Source: Polytrichum commune
Taxonomy: Eukaryota > Streptophyta > Polytrichopsida > Polytrichales > Polytrichaceae
DNA: 64,000 bases
Assembly: GCA_950295325.1 (NCBI GenBank)
Contig: OX485803.1
Location: 1,424,001-1,488,000, forward strand
Reading direction: 5' to 3'
Shown here: positions 13,101 to 23,539 of the stretch, in pieces
How positions within the stretch are numbered: position 1 is the first letter of the stretch
Layout of the letters: every line of letters begins with the position of its first letter
Notes under the pieces: model-generated
The model's database searches: none
Told to the model about the DNA's origin: nothing
The model's input: the letters and a program-made list of their open reading frames with translations, nothing else
Position numbers and translations under genes: made by a program

Positions 13101-14650
13101 GATCCCGGAAAGCTTTTGCAACTTGACAAAACTCAAAATATTAAACATGTTTGAATGTGAGGCTTTAGAGGATTTCCCTCTTGGAGTGAGCAACCTCTTA
13201 GCACTGGAGAATCTTAATTTTGGAGGATGTGGGGTATTGAAAACGATCCCAGAAAGCTTTGGCAACTTGACAAAACTCAAAGTATTGATCATGTTTGAAT
13301 GTGAGGCTTTAGAGGATTTTCCTCTTGGAGTGAGCAACCTCTTAGCATTGGAGGAGCTCAATTTTGGAGGATGTCGGGCATTGAAAACGATCCCGGAAAG
13401 CTTTAGCAACTTGACAAAACTCAAAATATTAAACATGTTTGAATGTGAGGCTTTAGAGGATTTCCCTCTTGGAGTGAGCAACCTCTTAGCACTGGAGAAT
13501 CTTAATTTTGGAGGATGTGGGGCATTGAAAACGATCCCAGAAAGCTTTGGCAACTTGACAAAACTCAAAGTATTGATCATGTTTGAATGTGAGGCTTTAG
13601 AGGATTTGCCTCTTGGAGTGAGCAACCTCTTAGCATTGGAGGAGCTCTATTTTGCAAGATGTCGGGCAGTGAAAACGATCCCGGAAAGCTTTTGCAACTT
13701 GACAAAACTCAAAATATTGCGCATGTTTGAATGTGAGGCTTTAGAGGATTTCCCTCTTAGAGTGAGCAACCTTTTAGCATTGGAGGAGCTCAATTTTGCA
13801 AGATGTGGGGCTTTGAAAACGATCCCAGGAAACTTTTGCAACTTGACGAAACTCAAAATACTGCGCATGTTTGAATGTGAAGCTTTGGAGGATTTCCCTT
13901 TTGGAGTGAGCAACCTCTTAGCATTGGAGGAGCTCTATTTTGGAAGATGTCGGGCATTGGAAACGATCCCGGAAAGTTTTTGCAACTTGACGAAACTCCA
14001 AATATTGCACATGTTTGAATGTGAAGCTTTAGAGGATTTCCCTCTCGGAGTGAGCAACCTCTTAGTATTGGAGGAGCTCAATTTTGCAAGATGTCGGGCA
14101 TTGAAATCGATCCCGGAAAGCTTCGGCAACTTGACAAAACTCAAAATATTGTGCATGTGTGAATGTGAGTCTTTGGAGGTGTTCCCTCTTGGAGTGAGCA
14201 ACCTCTTAGCATTGGAGGAGCTCAATTTTGCAACATGTCGGGCATTGAAAACAATCCCGGAAAGCTTTGGTAACTTGACGAAACTCAAAGTATTGAGCAT
14301 GTTTGAATGTGAGGCTTTAGAGGATTTCCCTCTCAGAGTGAGCAACCTCTTAGCATTGGAGAAGCTCAATTTTGCAAGATGTCGGGCATTGAAAACGATC
14401 CCGGAAAGCTTTTGCAACTTGACGAAACTCAAAATACTGCGCATGTTTGAATGTGAGGCTTTAGAGGATTTCCCTCTTGGAGTGAGCAACCTCTCAGCAT
14501 TGGAGGAGCTCAATTTTGCAAGATGTCGGTCATTGAAAAGGATCCCGGAAAGCTTTTGCAACTTGAAAAAACTTAAAATGTTGCGCATGTTTGAATGTGA
14601 GGCTTTGGAGGAGTTGCCTCTTGGAGTAACCAACTTCTTAGTGTTAGAGT
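10180..14650 (+). repeat. tandem array of about 31 LRR pairs, 144-bp unit
   Basis: The coding unit is 48 residues made of two 24-residue LRRs: an IPESFGNLTKLKILCMFECE type and an LEDFPLGVSNLLALEELNF type. The GATCC anchor that opens the P-E-S-F half lies at 10222, 10366 and so on to 14541. That is exactly 30 periods of 144 bp once the single deleted base near 11210 is counted, so no other indel has accumulated in 4.3 kb. Units differ by scattered substitutions, mostly at positions after the CMFECE and NFARC motifs. The pattern fits homogenisation by unequal crossing-over or gene conversion. Preceding LRRs (9731-10180) are irregular and older. Confidence 0.95.
11524..12963 (+). repeat. 720-bp tandem duplication inside the LRR array
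   Basis: 11524-12243 and 12244-12963 are near-identical copies of a block of five 144-bp units; only two or three base differences were seen when the 60-base rows were compared (for example near 11764 versus 12484, and 12228 versus 12948). Identity is far above that between neighbouring 144-bp units, so this is the most recent expansion event. A shorter similar block links 12840-13140 with 13410-13700, offset by four units. Confidence 0.9.
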
Positions 14651-14652
14651 AG

Positions 14653-15450
14653 CTCCAAACGGAGCTTAATTGGGAGTTAACATGATTCAAAAGACTTTAA
14701 GTGGGAAAATGTATGGTTGGGGTTGTTTTCGCTTTTTGAGTAAGGAATATGTGAGCATTTTCAGGAGTTATTGTAGAGAGATTTCCAGAGTGATCTTGGA
14801 TTTTGTCGAATGTCAAGGTATTTAATATGTAGGAACGTAAGGCTTTGGAGTAGTTTCCTCTTGGATCAAGCAACAACTTAGCATTTGAGGAACTCAATTT
14901 CGCAAAATGTTAGTCCTTAAAAATGATACGTGAAGTAGTTGGGAGCTTACAAGTCTCAAGAGACTTCAAATGCAAAAATGTGAGGTTTTCAAAGAAACCG
15001 CGATTGGATTAAGCATCCTCTTAGCATTGGAGGAACACAATTCTATGAATTTTTGGTCTTTAAAACAATACCAAAAGGCTTTGGGAGGTTGATGGATCTC
15101 AAGAAACTTGACATATATGGGGATGTGAGGCTATAGAGGAGTTTGCTTTGTGATTAAGCAACCTCGTAGGCTCAAAGGGATTGGATTCCTCAAAATGACG
15201 GTATGTGAATAACATATCTTAAGCATTTGGGAGCTTGAAAAAACTCCCAAAACTATACTTGCGAGGTTGTGAGGGTTTGGAAGAGTATCCACTTGGATGT
15301 AATTACCTCATAATGTTAGGCTTTATAAGAATATACCAAAAATATTTGGAAGCTTGAGGAGTCTTAAGATATTGTACATGCAAGAATGAAAGGCCTTGGA
15401 AGAGTGTCCTCTTGGACTCATTAAAGAACCTCTTACCATGTGAGCAATAG
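14653..15450 (+). pseudogene. decayed LRR continuation
   Basis: Downstream of the TAG at 14650-14652 the plus strand still contains recognisable but frameshifted LRR units, such as AGCAACAACTTAGCATTTGA (14870s), CTCTTAGCATTGGAGGAAC (15020s) and TTGGGAGCTTGAAAAAACTC (15220s). Spacing is irregular and all frames have stops. The array was once longer, and only its inner part has been homogenised. Nothing similar is seen after about 15450. Confidence 0.75.
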
Positions 15451-16710
15451 AAGTTCTAGATTGTGGAGGTGATATGAAGATTTTGGCTTTATGCCTCTTT
15501 AGTTTTTTAATATATTGAAATGTATAATGTTAATGTGATTTCTCAAAGGAGGTGTGATGAGATTGTAACCACTTCTAGTAGATGCATTGAAACCAAACTT
15601 GATTTGAAATCATAAATATGTTTCTTCAACTTATCTTACAAAGTGTTTGACTACATTTTGATAGTATATGAGATCCATTTGTCATGCCATTGCATGTTAA
15701 AGGCAATCAATAGAGTTTGGTATCATGATCCTATGGTCTACATGGACTTGACTCCAAAGTCACAACCATGTATTAATCATTGGTCGGCCCCATGTAGTAT
15801 TTATTTTATTTTGATTAGCCTCTCTATGTTAGCGATACACATTGAAAGTTAGTTCAACAAAAGTTCACAAAACATGTGCAAGTCAATACGGGGGTCTAAA
15901 TTTTTGTCATAAACATGGATTTTTTTTGTTTCTCAGTATGTTGTAAATGTTAAGTTTAGGAGCTACATTATAAGGTTTGGTGACTTCTAAACATACCTAA
16001 AACAAGTATCAAATAAGTACAGTGAGATCTTTGGGTGTATGTACAATAATATTAAAAGAAAGATCTAGTATTGACCCGTCCAAACTTTACTTTCAAGGTA
16101 ATATTACATGGCACCCTTTGAAGTTGCAACATCAAAACATCAAAACTAAGAAGTTACATGTAAAATAATTGTCCCTACCCCAAAAGTAGTCCGTAACATT
16201 GCACAATTGCTTGGTTGTGTTCCATGGACTAGACATCTTATGAGCATAATTCTCCTTTAATTTTGGGTTCCCTGTTCATGGGGAGCACATAGGATGAGTA
16301 GTATGAACTTTCGACAAGGTGTTGTAAGTTACTCCACGTATTTCAATCACGACCTCTTACTTTAGAAAGAGACCATCATGTAGTTGCATAGTAATGTTAT
16401 GTCATGAAGGATCATTCAAATTGGATGTAAGAGGATCTATTATAGAATGACTCCCACCACCACAAGCCTTGCACCCACTTCCATTTTCTAGTACATGATT
16501 TTATCCCTCTTGGGTCATACATAGCCTAGACTAAAATCGTTTTTGGGTTAGGGACATGGGCATTAGGATATGTAGGGGATTAGGTAATAGGTGAGGCCCT
16601 AGAGACAATGCATTATAGAAAATTAAGACCCCCGAGGGTGGTTAGATCTTTGACTTTAGGTCCTCACCGCAAGTAGAGAACTAGCCCTAATTGATGGATC
16701 CCTTCACCAT
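15451..16710. other. intergenic, no feature recognised
   Basis: AT-rich DNA with short ORFs only. No repeat partner within the window was noticed. Confidence 0.4.
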
Positions 16711-17688
16711 ACAGTCTAACCTTGATAATGTCACACCATCCGTTTCACCAAAAAGAGTGATATAAACAAGGTGTGACATATTTGATAATGTCACATTTTG
16801 AAGATTTGTGCATAATGTGATATTATCAAAAAAATAGGTAGAAAATCAAAAAAAAATTACAATGTAAAAAAAAAAAAAAACAAATACGAGACTTCAATGT
16901 TTTTGAATGTAAAATCTAATTCAAAATTGTGAATAACAACAAGAGCACATCATAATGTGTCATTGAGATCACGTAAAGACCTCTCACTAGAGACAAAGAA
17001 GCTTCTAATGTCACATTGTTTTGTTGATGTTAAATGTGCAACACCAATTCTAATGAGTTTGTCATGGATTTTTTCCATTCCTAACAACTCCAGAATGTTG
17101 ACAATATGAGAACCTTGGCTAGCCATAAAATTCAAAACATCTTTAGCATATTTTTGTGCATCGCTTAGCTTCACTACTTTAGACTCATCATCACTACTAT
17201 CAACAATCAATGGGTCTACTTCCATGGAATCAAGAACTTGTTCGCCATCTTGCACTAATTGCACAAGCTCCTCAGTAGAATATTCCACCTCAAAATCATC
17301 TTCACCTTCCATGTTTATGTACTCCAAAGGACAAAGCTTTTCTACAGGTTTTCTACAAAGTTTATGTACCCTTTGAGTGCCGTGTATAGACAACACCGTT
17401 TAGGGTTGGTGCACGATCAAGTTCCAAGAATAGCATTGCATTTATCACAGGGGCGGTGCATGACCCTTTCGGCTACTACAATCTGTCCATCCAACCATCA
17501 CATACAATCCATCCATACTTGGTATTATCACATTTACACTACGGATTTTGGAAAAAAATAGTGACATTACCAAGGGTGATAGGGATAATAATGAGGGAGT
17601 TTTACACTATGAAAATCGGTTTCAAACTTTTAAGTGATAATATCAAGGTGTTCTATTAACAAGGGTGACATTATCAAGGTTAGACTGT
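16711..17688. mobile_element. pogo/Tigger-type DNA transposon, internally deleted (copy 1)
   Basis: Perfect 24-bp terminal inverted repeats at 16711-16734 (beginning ACAGTCTAACCTTGATAATG) and 17665-17688. A TIR that begins CAGT and is rich in CCTTGATAA-type sequence is typical of pogo/Tigger elements, which insert at TA; TA flanks the left end at 16710-16711 if the TIR is taken as starting with C. Sub-terminal copies of the TIR core occur at about 16745-16815 and 17560-17665 (for example GTGATAATATCAAGGTG), as expected for transposase-binding iterons. Only the C-terminal end of a transposase is left inside, on the minus strand. Confidence 0.8.
16950..17396 (-). pseudogene. C-terminal fragment of pogo/Tigger transposase
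   Basis: 148-codon open frame. It has an acidic stretch (VDPLIVDSSDDESKVVKLSD) followed by SDAQKYAKDVLNFMASQG and a tail with TSTKQCDIRSFF. The order 'acidic linker, S-x-A-helical segment, Lys-Gln...I-x-x-F-F' is the usual C-terminus of pogo/Tigger transposases. The DNA-binding domain and the DDD catalytic core are absent, so this is a fragment. The ATG at 17396 is probably not a native start. A homologous, more decayed piece is at 41423-41620. Confidence 0.7.
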
Positions 17689-19194
17689 TATAGGTGGCGC
17701 CAACAAATCTTCCATGTGTCCCTTAAATTGCTTGCAACACAACCTTCCACACGTATCATCGTTGGATGGATCATCAACGGTGTACCCTAAGATGGATGGC
17801 CACAATTGAGCAAGATGAAGGATGGCCACACTCGCACAAGGATGGGCGTTTGTAATTCCATTTTGCAGATGACTACATTTTGTGTATGGGTTATGTCCCA
17901 CCTGTTTCTTTGATGTCTCGTTGGTCACGAAACGTTATCCTCTAGAGATCTTGTAGTTTGCTCGAGGAGTTCTTTGGAGTTGAGTTGATTTTGTAGGTAT
18001 CTGGAGTTGAGTTTCTTTCCTTGCCTCGCTTCTATGCCTTGCCACTTCGTTATTCAACATTGTGAGTCTCTTCTTTCCTTCATTTCTAGTGTTGAATGGG
18101 CGACTTGTTTGAGAGTTTCCAAAGAGCTTTGAGAGATGGTATCTTCAATCATAGATTGTAATGTGTGTTCAAAGAACCATGAAGCTATGATCAAGTCATA
18201 TTGGTTATTCATATGGCCAAAAGCTCAATAATGAGTTCTAGGGGAATATCACTACGATTCTTGCCACATTGTCATAGGTCAGTGTGATGACATCTCCTGA
18301 GCACAATTTTCTTTGGCCAATTAGGCTCACGAGTCAAGGTTCTTTGATATTGCTAAGGTCACATGTCAATAACATCTATGTAATATGTATCGCTATTCAA
18401 ATATGAAGAACATGACTCTGGATCAAGGAATGTTTCTAACATTATTTTGTGGACAAGGCATTTTTTATTTTTTTTGTTGATCCGAGTTTTGAGTTTTGAG
18501 TTTCTCTTATGTGCTAGTTGAGGTTGAGGAGCTTGCCATCTTGTACAAATAGAGCAAGAAAAAAAAAGATAGAAATAGAGAGAGCTTTAGATATTCGTGA
18601 GATAACTTCAGATGTTCGTGGGATAGCTTCAACAATATGCATCCACTGTTAAAAGTATTTCCAATGATTTATCTAGTCAATCCCGATTCGTTTGTTGCGT
18701 TTTTTGGTTGACACATATTGTTTATTTGAACATAAGTTCTAGGTTCTTGTGAGTGGATACTTGCTTTGATAATGGCAATTATGAGTGGATACATTTGGAA
18801 AAGAAAATGTGTTAGCCATTTGTCTTGTGGATAAGAACCATTGTTTGTGTCTCATGAACCTTAAGTTGCTCCTTGTTTCCCTGTGAGCTAGGATCACCCC
18901 CACCCTTAATTGCGTCGTGGTCCGGGTGAGGGATCCCCTGTCACATGTTCATCAAATGCTACAAGGGTGTGTAACCTCCGTTCACCTCAATAATGAGTCA
19001 GTGTGCTTGACACCTCTCCTTTATTATATTTTTTAGTTTTTGGACCTCAAGCATTCATAAATATTTGGGTTGCCTTCACACACAAAAGGAAGAACACTTC
19101 AAATCTATGTCATAATTTAATGGATCCTAATCCTAGTTGAGCCCGTTACAATGTGCAACTTAGTAGGGTTTAACCCGTGGTTTAGTTAAACTCA
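17689..19194. other. intergenic, no feature recognised
   Basis: AT-rich DNA. No ORF, RNA gene or repeat that I can support was found. Confidence 0.4.
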
Positions 19195-20135
19195 ATGTGT
19201 ATGTCCACTTAACCTCAACACTAACACCCTGTTGCGGCACTGCCCTCAACCTTCCGTCCTTGGGCCTCCAGGCCTTTGATGCCGGCTGGCCGCCTCCGCT
19301 CCAGTGCAGTGGCTCCTACCTCGGACTGCATTCCGAGGCTCCTGGAATTACCTTCACAGCTGCAGCTGTCGCTGTGGCCTTCAATCACCAGCTCGCCCTT
19401 TCGCCGGAACTCGGCAGACCAGCCTAACCCCTCAATTCCTTCTGGAGATACCACCAAGGGCCCTCGGCAATTTTGACCAGCCCAGCTGCAAGAATCAATT
19501 TACTAAAAGCAAGTGCTTTCGATCTCGCCACTCCTAGCTGCTTTCACTACCCCCTGCTCTATCTCAGGCGAAGCTCTCACTCCTTCAGTGAGCGGCAGTT
19601 TTCATTCGGTGGACAAACAGAGCAATAATTGCGGCACCTGAAGCCCTCCTACAGATGAACCCAAGCCTGAAGAGTAATGTGAATTCTTTCAGGGTTGAAG
19701 CAAGGTGCACCTTGGATCGCCCTTCGGCACTCTGCACCACAATTTGAATTAGCATGGGTACCGAATTCGGAGTATGAGCTTGAAGATGCCGACCCCAGCT
19801 CCTAGCTCGTCTGCCCTTCCACGCACCAAACCTCACAAAATTTCCACCTTCCTCCCTTTTCTGCATTTAGCCCTTCCAGCATTGATCCACCTGCAGTCGC
19901 CGCTCCCTCCCTTGATCGCCAATGTCGCGCACCTCAGGTGGGTAGCTTTGCAGCCGAGATCATGCCCAAGCCGCCCCGAAACAGACTCCCTTTCCTCTTG
20001 CTGGGAGCCGCCGAAGAAAGAGAGAGTCGAGAGCATCCTACCCGAGCATTCCAGGGACTCTCGACCCTGGATCCGAGAATCCGGTGCCTAATCCACATTG
20101 AGGGGACCCCCCATCCTAAAACGAACACTGGCTTA
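19195..20135. other. GC-rich island of unknown origin
   Basis: About 0.9 kb whose composition is clearly more GC-rich than both flanks (runs such as GCCGGCTGGCCGCCTCCGCT). Several overlapping ORFs of 66-105 codons run on both strands, as expected by chance in GC-rich DNA; none resembles a known protein. It may be a fragment of a captured gene, a transposable-element terminus or a CpG-rich regulatory island. It ends just before the inverted-repeat element at 20244. Confidence 0.45.
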
Positions 20136-20688
20136 GCCTAAATGACCAACCCCGTTGGCTTCAAGCCGCTTGAGCTTGGTATTAGGTAACTCTAATCAAA
20201 CTAATTAACTCATTTTTTATTTTTCTCACAAAATAATGTAAGCTGTGAGCCCAAAATGGTGCCCACATGTGGTGATTGACTCTTCGAAACCAATTTTAGT
20301 TTGACTTTGAAGTGTTATGATTATTCACAAAACATAAAAAGAGTGAAGTGTGGTGTGGATTTAAGTTTAGTCATTAGAATGTGTGGTGTGGTTATTTCAA
20401 GGTTTGATTTCAATAGGAGAATGCCTTGATTATGTGAGTAGGGGGTAAGGTGAAGCAAGGTGAGCTCCGCGGGTTAAATGCCCACTTTTGGATCCACCTT
20501 GGTAGTTTAGGAAGAAGAAGCTTGGTGGATGGGGATTAGTCCCTACTTTGGAGGAGAAGGTTAAAGGATTGTGATTGGGGGTGCTAATCCTCTCACCCTA
20601 TCCTCACCTCTCTCTCCCTCTCTCCCTCTCTCCCCCTTTGCTACTTAAGGTGTTTTTTCTCTCATTTTCCTCTCTCTCCATCAAGCGC

Positions 20689-20870
20689 TCTCAAGGGAGC
20701 AAGCTCTTAAGAGCTTGAGCCACGTGTGTGGGTTAGTAGTCTTTAGTGAAGTTAATTAGTTAAGCTCTCTCTCTCAAGTTCTCCCACGGGAGTGAGCTCT
20801 TATAGCTTGAAAGCCACGTGTGTGGATTAGTTAGCCCTTAGTGATGTTAGAGAGTTAGTTTAGTTAATTA
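20689..20870. repeat. imperfect tandem duplication with GCCACGTGTGTGG
   Basis: Two copies of roughly 80-100 bp. Each has AAGCTCTTAAGAGCTTGAGC-like sequence followed by GCCACGTGTGTGG and TTAGT-rich sequence (20697-20765 and 20793-20870). The CACGTG core is a G-box-like palindrome, but no function can be inferred from position alone. Confidence 0.6.
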
Positions 20871-20942
20871 GTTCAAATCACGAAATCAAGTAGTAAGTAT
20901 CTAATTAGAGGCTTAGGGTCACCAAATTAGCTTGTAGTTTAG

Positions 20943-21284
20943 AAGGTCCAGCATACTGAGGAGCTACTGGCCTCGGTCCAGCATACTAAGGGCTACCAAC
21001 ATACCAAGGAGCTACTGTCCTCGGACCAGCCGGCCGAGGAGCTACTGGCCTCGGTCCAGCATACTAAGGGCTACCAGCATACCAAGGAGCTACTGTCCTC
21101 GGACCAGCCGGCTGAGGAGCTACTGGCCTCGGTCCAGCATACTAAGGGCTACCAGCATACTAAGGAGTTACTGTCCTCGGACCAGCCGACTGAGGAACTA
21201 CTGGCCTCGGTCCAGCATACTAAGGGCTACCAGCATACTAAGGAGCTACTGTCCTCGGACCAGCAGATTAAGGAGCAAGGGTAA
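20943..21284 (+). repeat. 78-bp higher-order tandem repeat, open in one frame
   Basis: GGTCCAGCATACTAAGG recurs at 20975, 21053, 21131 and 21209, giving an exact 78-bp period; a truncated unit starts at 20945. Each unit is itself three related sub-units of 22, 26 and 30 bp, each ending in a GGGCTAC or GAGCTACTG(T/G)CCTC-like core. In frame +, 20943-21281 is free of stops for 113 codons, bounded by TAG (20940-20942) and TAA (21282-21284), and repeats a 26-residue motif containing ELLASVQHTKGYQHTKELL. There is no ATG. The other plus frames and the three minus frames have stops in every unit, as far as I checked. It could be an exon-like or simply repetitive stretch. Confidence 0.8.
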
Positions 21285-21978
21285 ACCAAGCCGAGCTGAG
21301 ATGGGTAGACCTGATAATTAGTTGGAGACTAGGCTAGCTAAACCATCACCTAATGAGTGATGTGGGTGACTTTAGAATTAGGACTTAGGGAGATGGCTTA
21401 CTTAGATCAATCAATGTGTGAGTTGTGTGATTAGATAGCTAGGAGGGTGTGTGGTTTTTACAAGCAATTGTGTTTGAGGTTAACCATTGAGGAAGTGTTT
21501 TTCAACACTTACATCTTTTTGGTAAAAATCAATCGCTTATAAAAGAATGGATAAAATGGAGGACTCTAGCAAAGGCAATGTGAAGGAAAGGATAATCAAA
21601 GGCCAAAGGAGAATATCCTTGAGAGCTTGTGTTGCCAAGGCCGCCGGTTGGACCCTAGAAAAGGCCAACGCGACCACGAGCCAAGAGGCTACCTCTAAAT
21701 AAACAAAGTAATTCAAAATGACATGAATGCTTAATGATGTGAAGAGATCAATTTTCACGCTACATACACTACATGTGATTCCCAAGGCCATCACCCGGAC
21801 TAGGACGCTTAAGGGTGGTGGAATTGGCCTCACATAAGCATAACGACTTAACACGACAAGGGTCTAAATTCCAAACTCCAATCCAATCTAACTCTTAACT
21901 AACTCAACAATTGCTAACTCTAATGTTTTAATCTTTTTAAAGTTTAAGTTGAATTGTGGGCACGAAATCGGGCTCACA

Positions 21979-23539
21979 TTCCCACATCTAATACGAGGAC
22001 TCCAGCAACTGCGGAAGTGTCTTGCTTGATGTCATGATGTGCACTTCACAATAGATCACATAGTTTTTCAATAACCTTGAGTTGCTCTTCATTGCGTGCA
22101 TTTATTACAAAGACTCGAACAATTGCAGGAGCCTCTTTCTTGAAGGTTTGGTTATGATTTCTATTAGAAAGTTTTAGAAGAGAAGAAAATTTAAACCTCT
22201 ATCCAAGAAAAACATATAGTAGTATGTTGTGTGCTTTGTACAATAGGCACTCACACTAATTGGTATTAATCACACTAATTGTCTAAGAATTCTTGGCTAT
22301 TAAATAACACTATGGTCCTTGTTATTGTAGCTAACTGCACTTTCTTGGCAACTTTCTTGATTGGAAATATTGATATATGAGTTTATTGCCTAATTATCAA
22401 GTATTTTGGTGCAATGAGTGAGTTTTGGTTGGCTTTGTGTGATGTTGAGCTTCTTTGAATTGAATTGTACCTGCAGATTTGTGTGCTTTGAGCTTCATGT
22501 CATGCTGATTGTCTCGACGCCATCTTGAATTTTGGTTTTGATCCAAATTTTATGTGGTGGTGTTTGTTTTGATACAAAGATTCAAGAGAGTCTTTAGAGT
22601 TCTATAGTTGTTGTGCACTAACTGATGAAAGCTTCTAGAATATGATGAAGAGCTAATGCCTTGGCATTGTCTAGATGACATGTGGTTGCAGCTTAGCATT
22701 CTAGATGTGCCATTGTGTTCTACTTTACTATATTTTCCGTTCTAACCAATGCATTTTGGCAAAACATTATCCTTGATGTTGAATGCGTATTGTAATTGAC
22801 AATCCTTGACTATGTAGTGGAATGACTGTTTTGATTACGTATTTGTATTAGGAGGTTAGTTTCGTATTTGTCAAGAGTTTTGTTCTTGAACACTCACATT
22901 TCAGGAGCATAACATTGATTGGTTAGATCATGGTTTAAGGCTAATTATATGCAAGCAACTTGTAATTAGGCTTGAACCACATATTTAGCATTAATTCTAG
23001 TTTAGATAATTTTCATAAGGCAAATTATTTGCATTATGTCATGTATGTGTAGGTATATGTAGTTGTGGTATCAAGGGATCTTAACTCTTAGTTTCTAAGC
23101 TTTTGCATTGTAAAAGGTTGAGCATTAGATCGCTTGTAGTCAATAAAAATGTAATGGAACATGTATGAGAAATAATAAGGTTAGAATAAAGCCACAAGGC
23201 TAGTTCGTAGAGGAATAAAAGTTATCTCATATTGTTTGTATGAACCACAAAAATGAAAAAAATAATGAAAGGCAAAGCAAAGAGAGCATGAGATCATCTC
23301 ACTCTAAGCATTGTTTATATGCCTTTGTGTAGGTGTATATCCTTGTACAATCTCATCTCTAGTCCTATTGACTCACAATAGGTTATGAGTCCACCATGCA
23401 ATTGAAGTGTCTAGAAATTTGATTGTTTTGAGGTTGCGAAGGGGATCTTGAGGAGTTGGCACTTTGGAGCTTCGGAGCGTTGGAGGTGTCCGAGGGCACA
23501 CTTGGTTGTTGTAAGTTTTTATTTGTGTTTGTTTTTGCT
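21979..23539. other. intergenic, no feature recognised
   Basis: AT-rich sequence without recognisable genes. A short similarity between about 22000-22030 and 22108-22145 (GACTC-AACAATTGCAGGAG type) is too weak to call a repeat. Confidence 0.4.

Larger units (their letters stand above)
6722..14652 (+). pseudogene. kinase-NBS-LRR (PNL-type) immune-receptor gene, broken
   Basis: Three exons with GT-AG introns in phase 0: 6722-8347, 8478-9539 and 9695-14652. Exon 1 has an N-terminal region of about 200 residues, then a protein kinase domain: GGLNHPNIIKFYCCG, HRDLKPGN (HRD at 7676-7684), LLDFGISK (DFG at 7766-7774), GYMAPEIM, then a hydrophobic segment near FLWKVCLSYLFFVLV. The kinase glycine loop is poorly preserved, but the ATKVF segment supplies a candidate ATP-binding Lys. 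Exon 2 is NB-ARC: P-loop GMGGSGKST (8586-8612), kinase-2 ILIVVDNV, GLPL (9078-9089), FLDIACFF and an MHD-like VHD (9429-9437). Exon 3 is the LRR array. The gene is interrupted by TAA at 6977-6979, TAA at 7079-7081 and TGA at 9147-9149, all in the otherwise continuous frame, and by a 1-nt deletion near 11210. Kinase-NBS-LRR proteins are a bryophyte receptor class thought to sense pathogens. Without stop readthrough no full receptor can be made; shorter kinase-only or LRR-only products cannot be excluded. Confidence 0.9.
20244..21978. mobile_element. 1.7-kb element with inverted ends (solo LTR or DNA element)
   Basis: Ends pair as TGTGAGCCC...GGGCTCACA (20244-20252 with 21970-21978, perfect) followed by TGCCCAC/GTGGGCA (20260-20266 with 21956-21962), separated by a poorly matched 7-nt spacer. 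TG...CA ends with short inverted repeats suit an LTR; a TIR transposon is the alternative. I found no convincing target-site duplication and no primer-binding site next to the right end, so a solo LTR would be the simplest reading. Inside are a CT-rich tract (20611-20640), a local duplication around a GCCACGTGTGTGG motif and the 78-bp tandem repeat. Confidence 0.55.

Noticed and set aside
10159-14690. Series of minus-strand ORFs of 88-299 codons across the LRR array
   Set aside because: They are shadows: the 144-bp period is a multiple of three, so an antisense frame that is open in one unit stays open in all. The encoded peptides are antisense translations of the LRR unit.
19197-20141. Overlapping ORFs in the GC-rich island
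   Set aside because: They occur in several frames of both strands, as GC-rich DNA without selection would give; none looks like a protein family.
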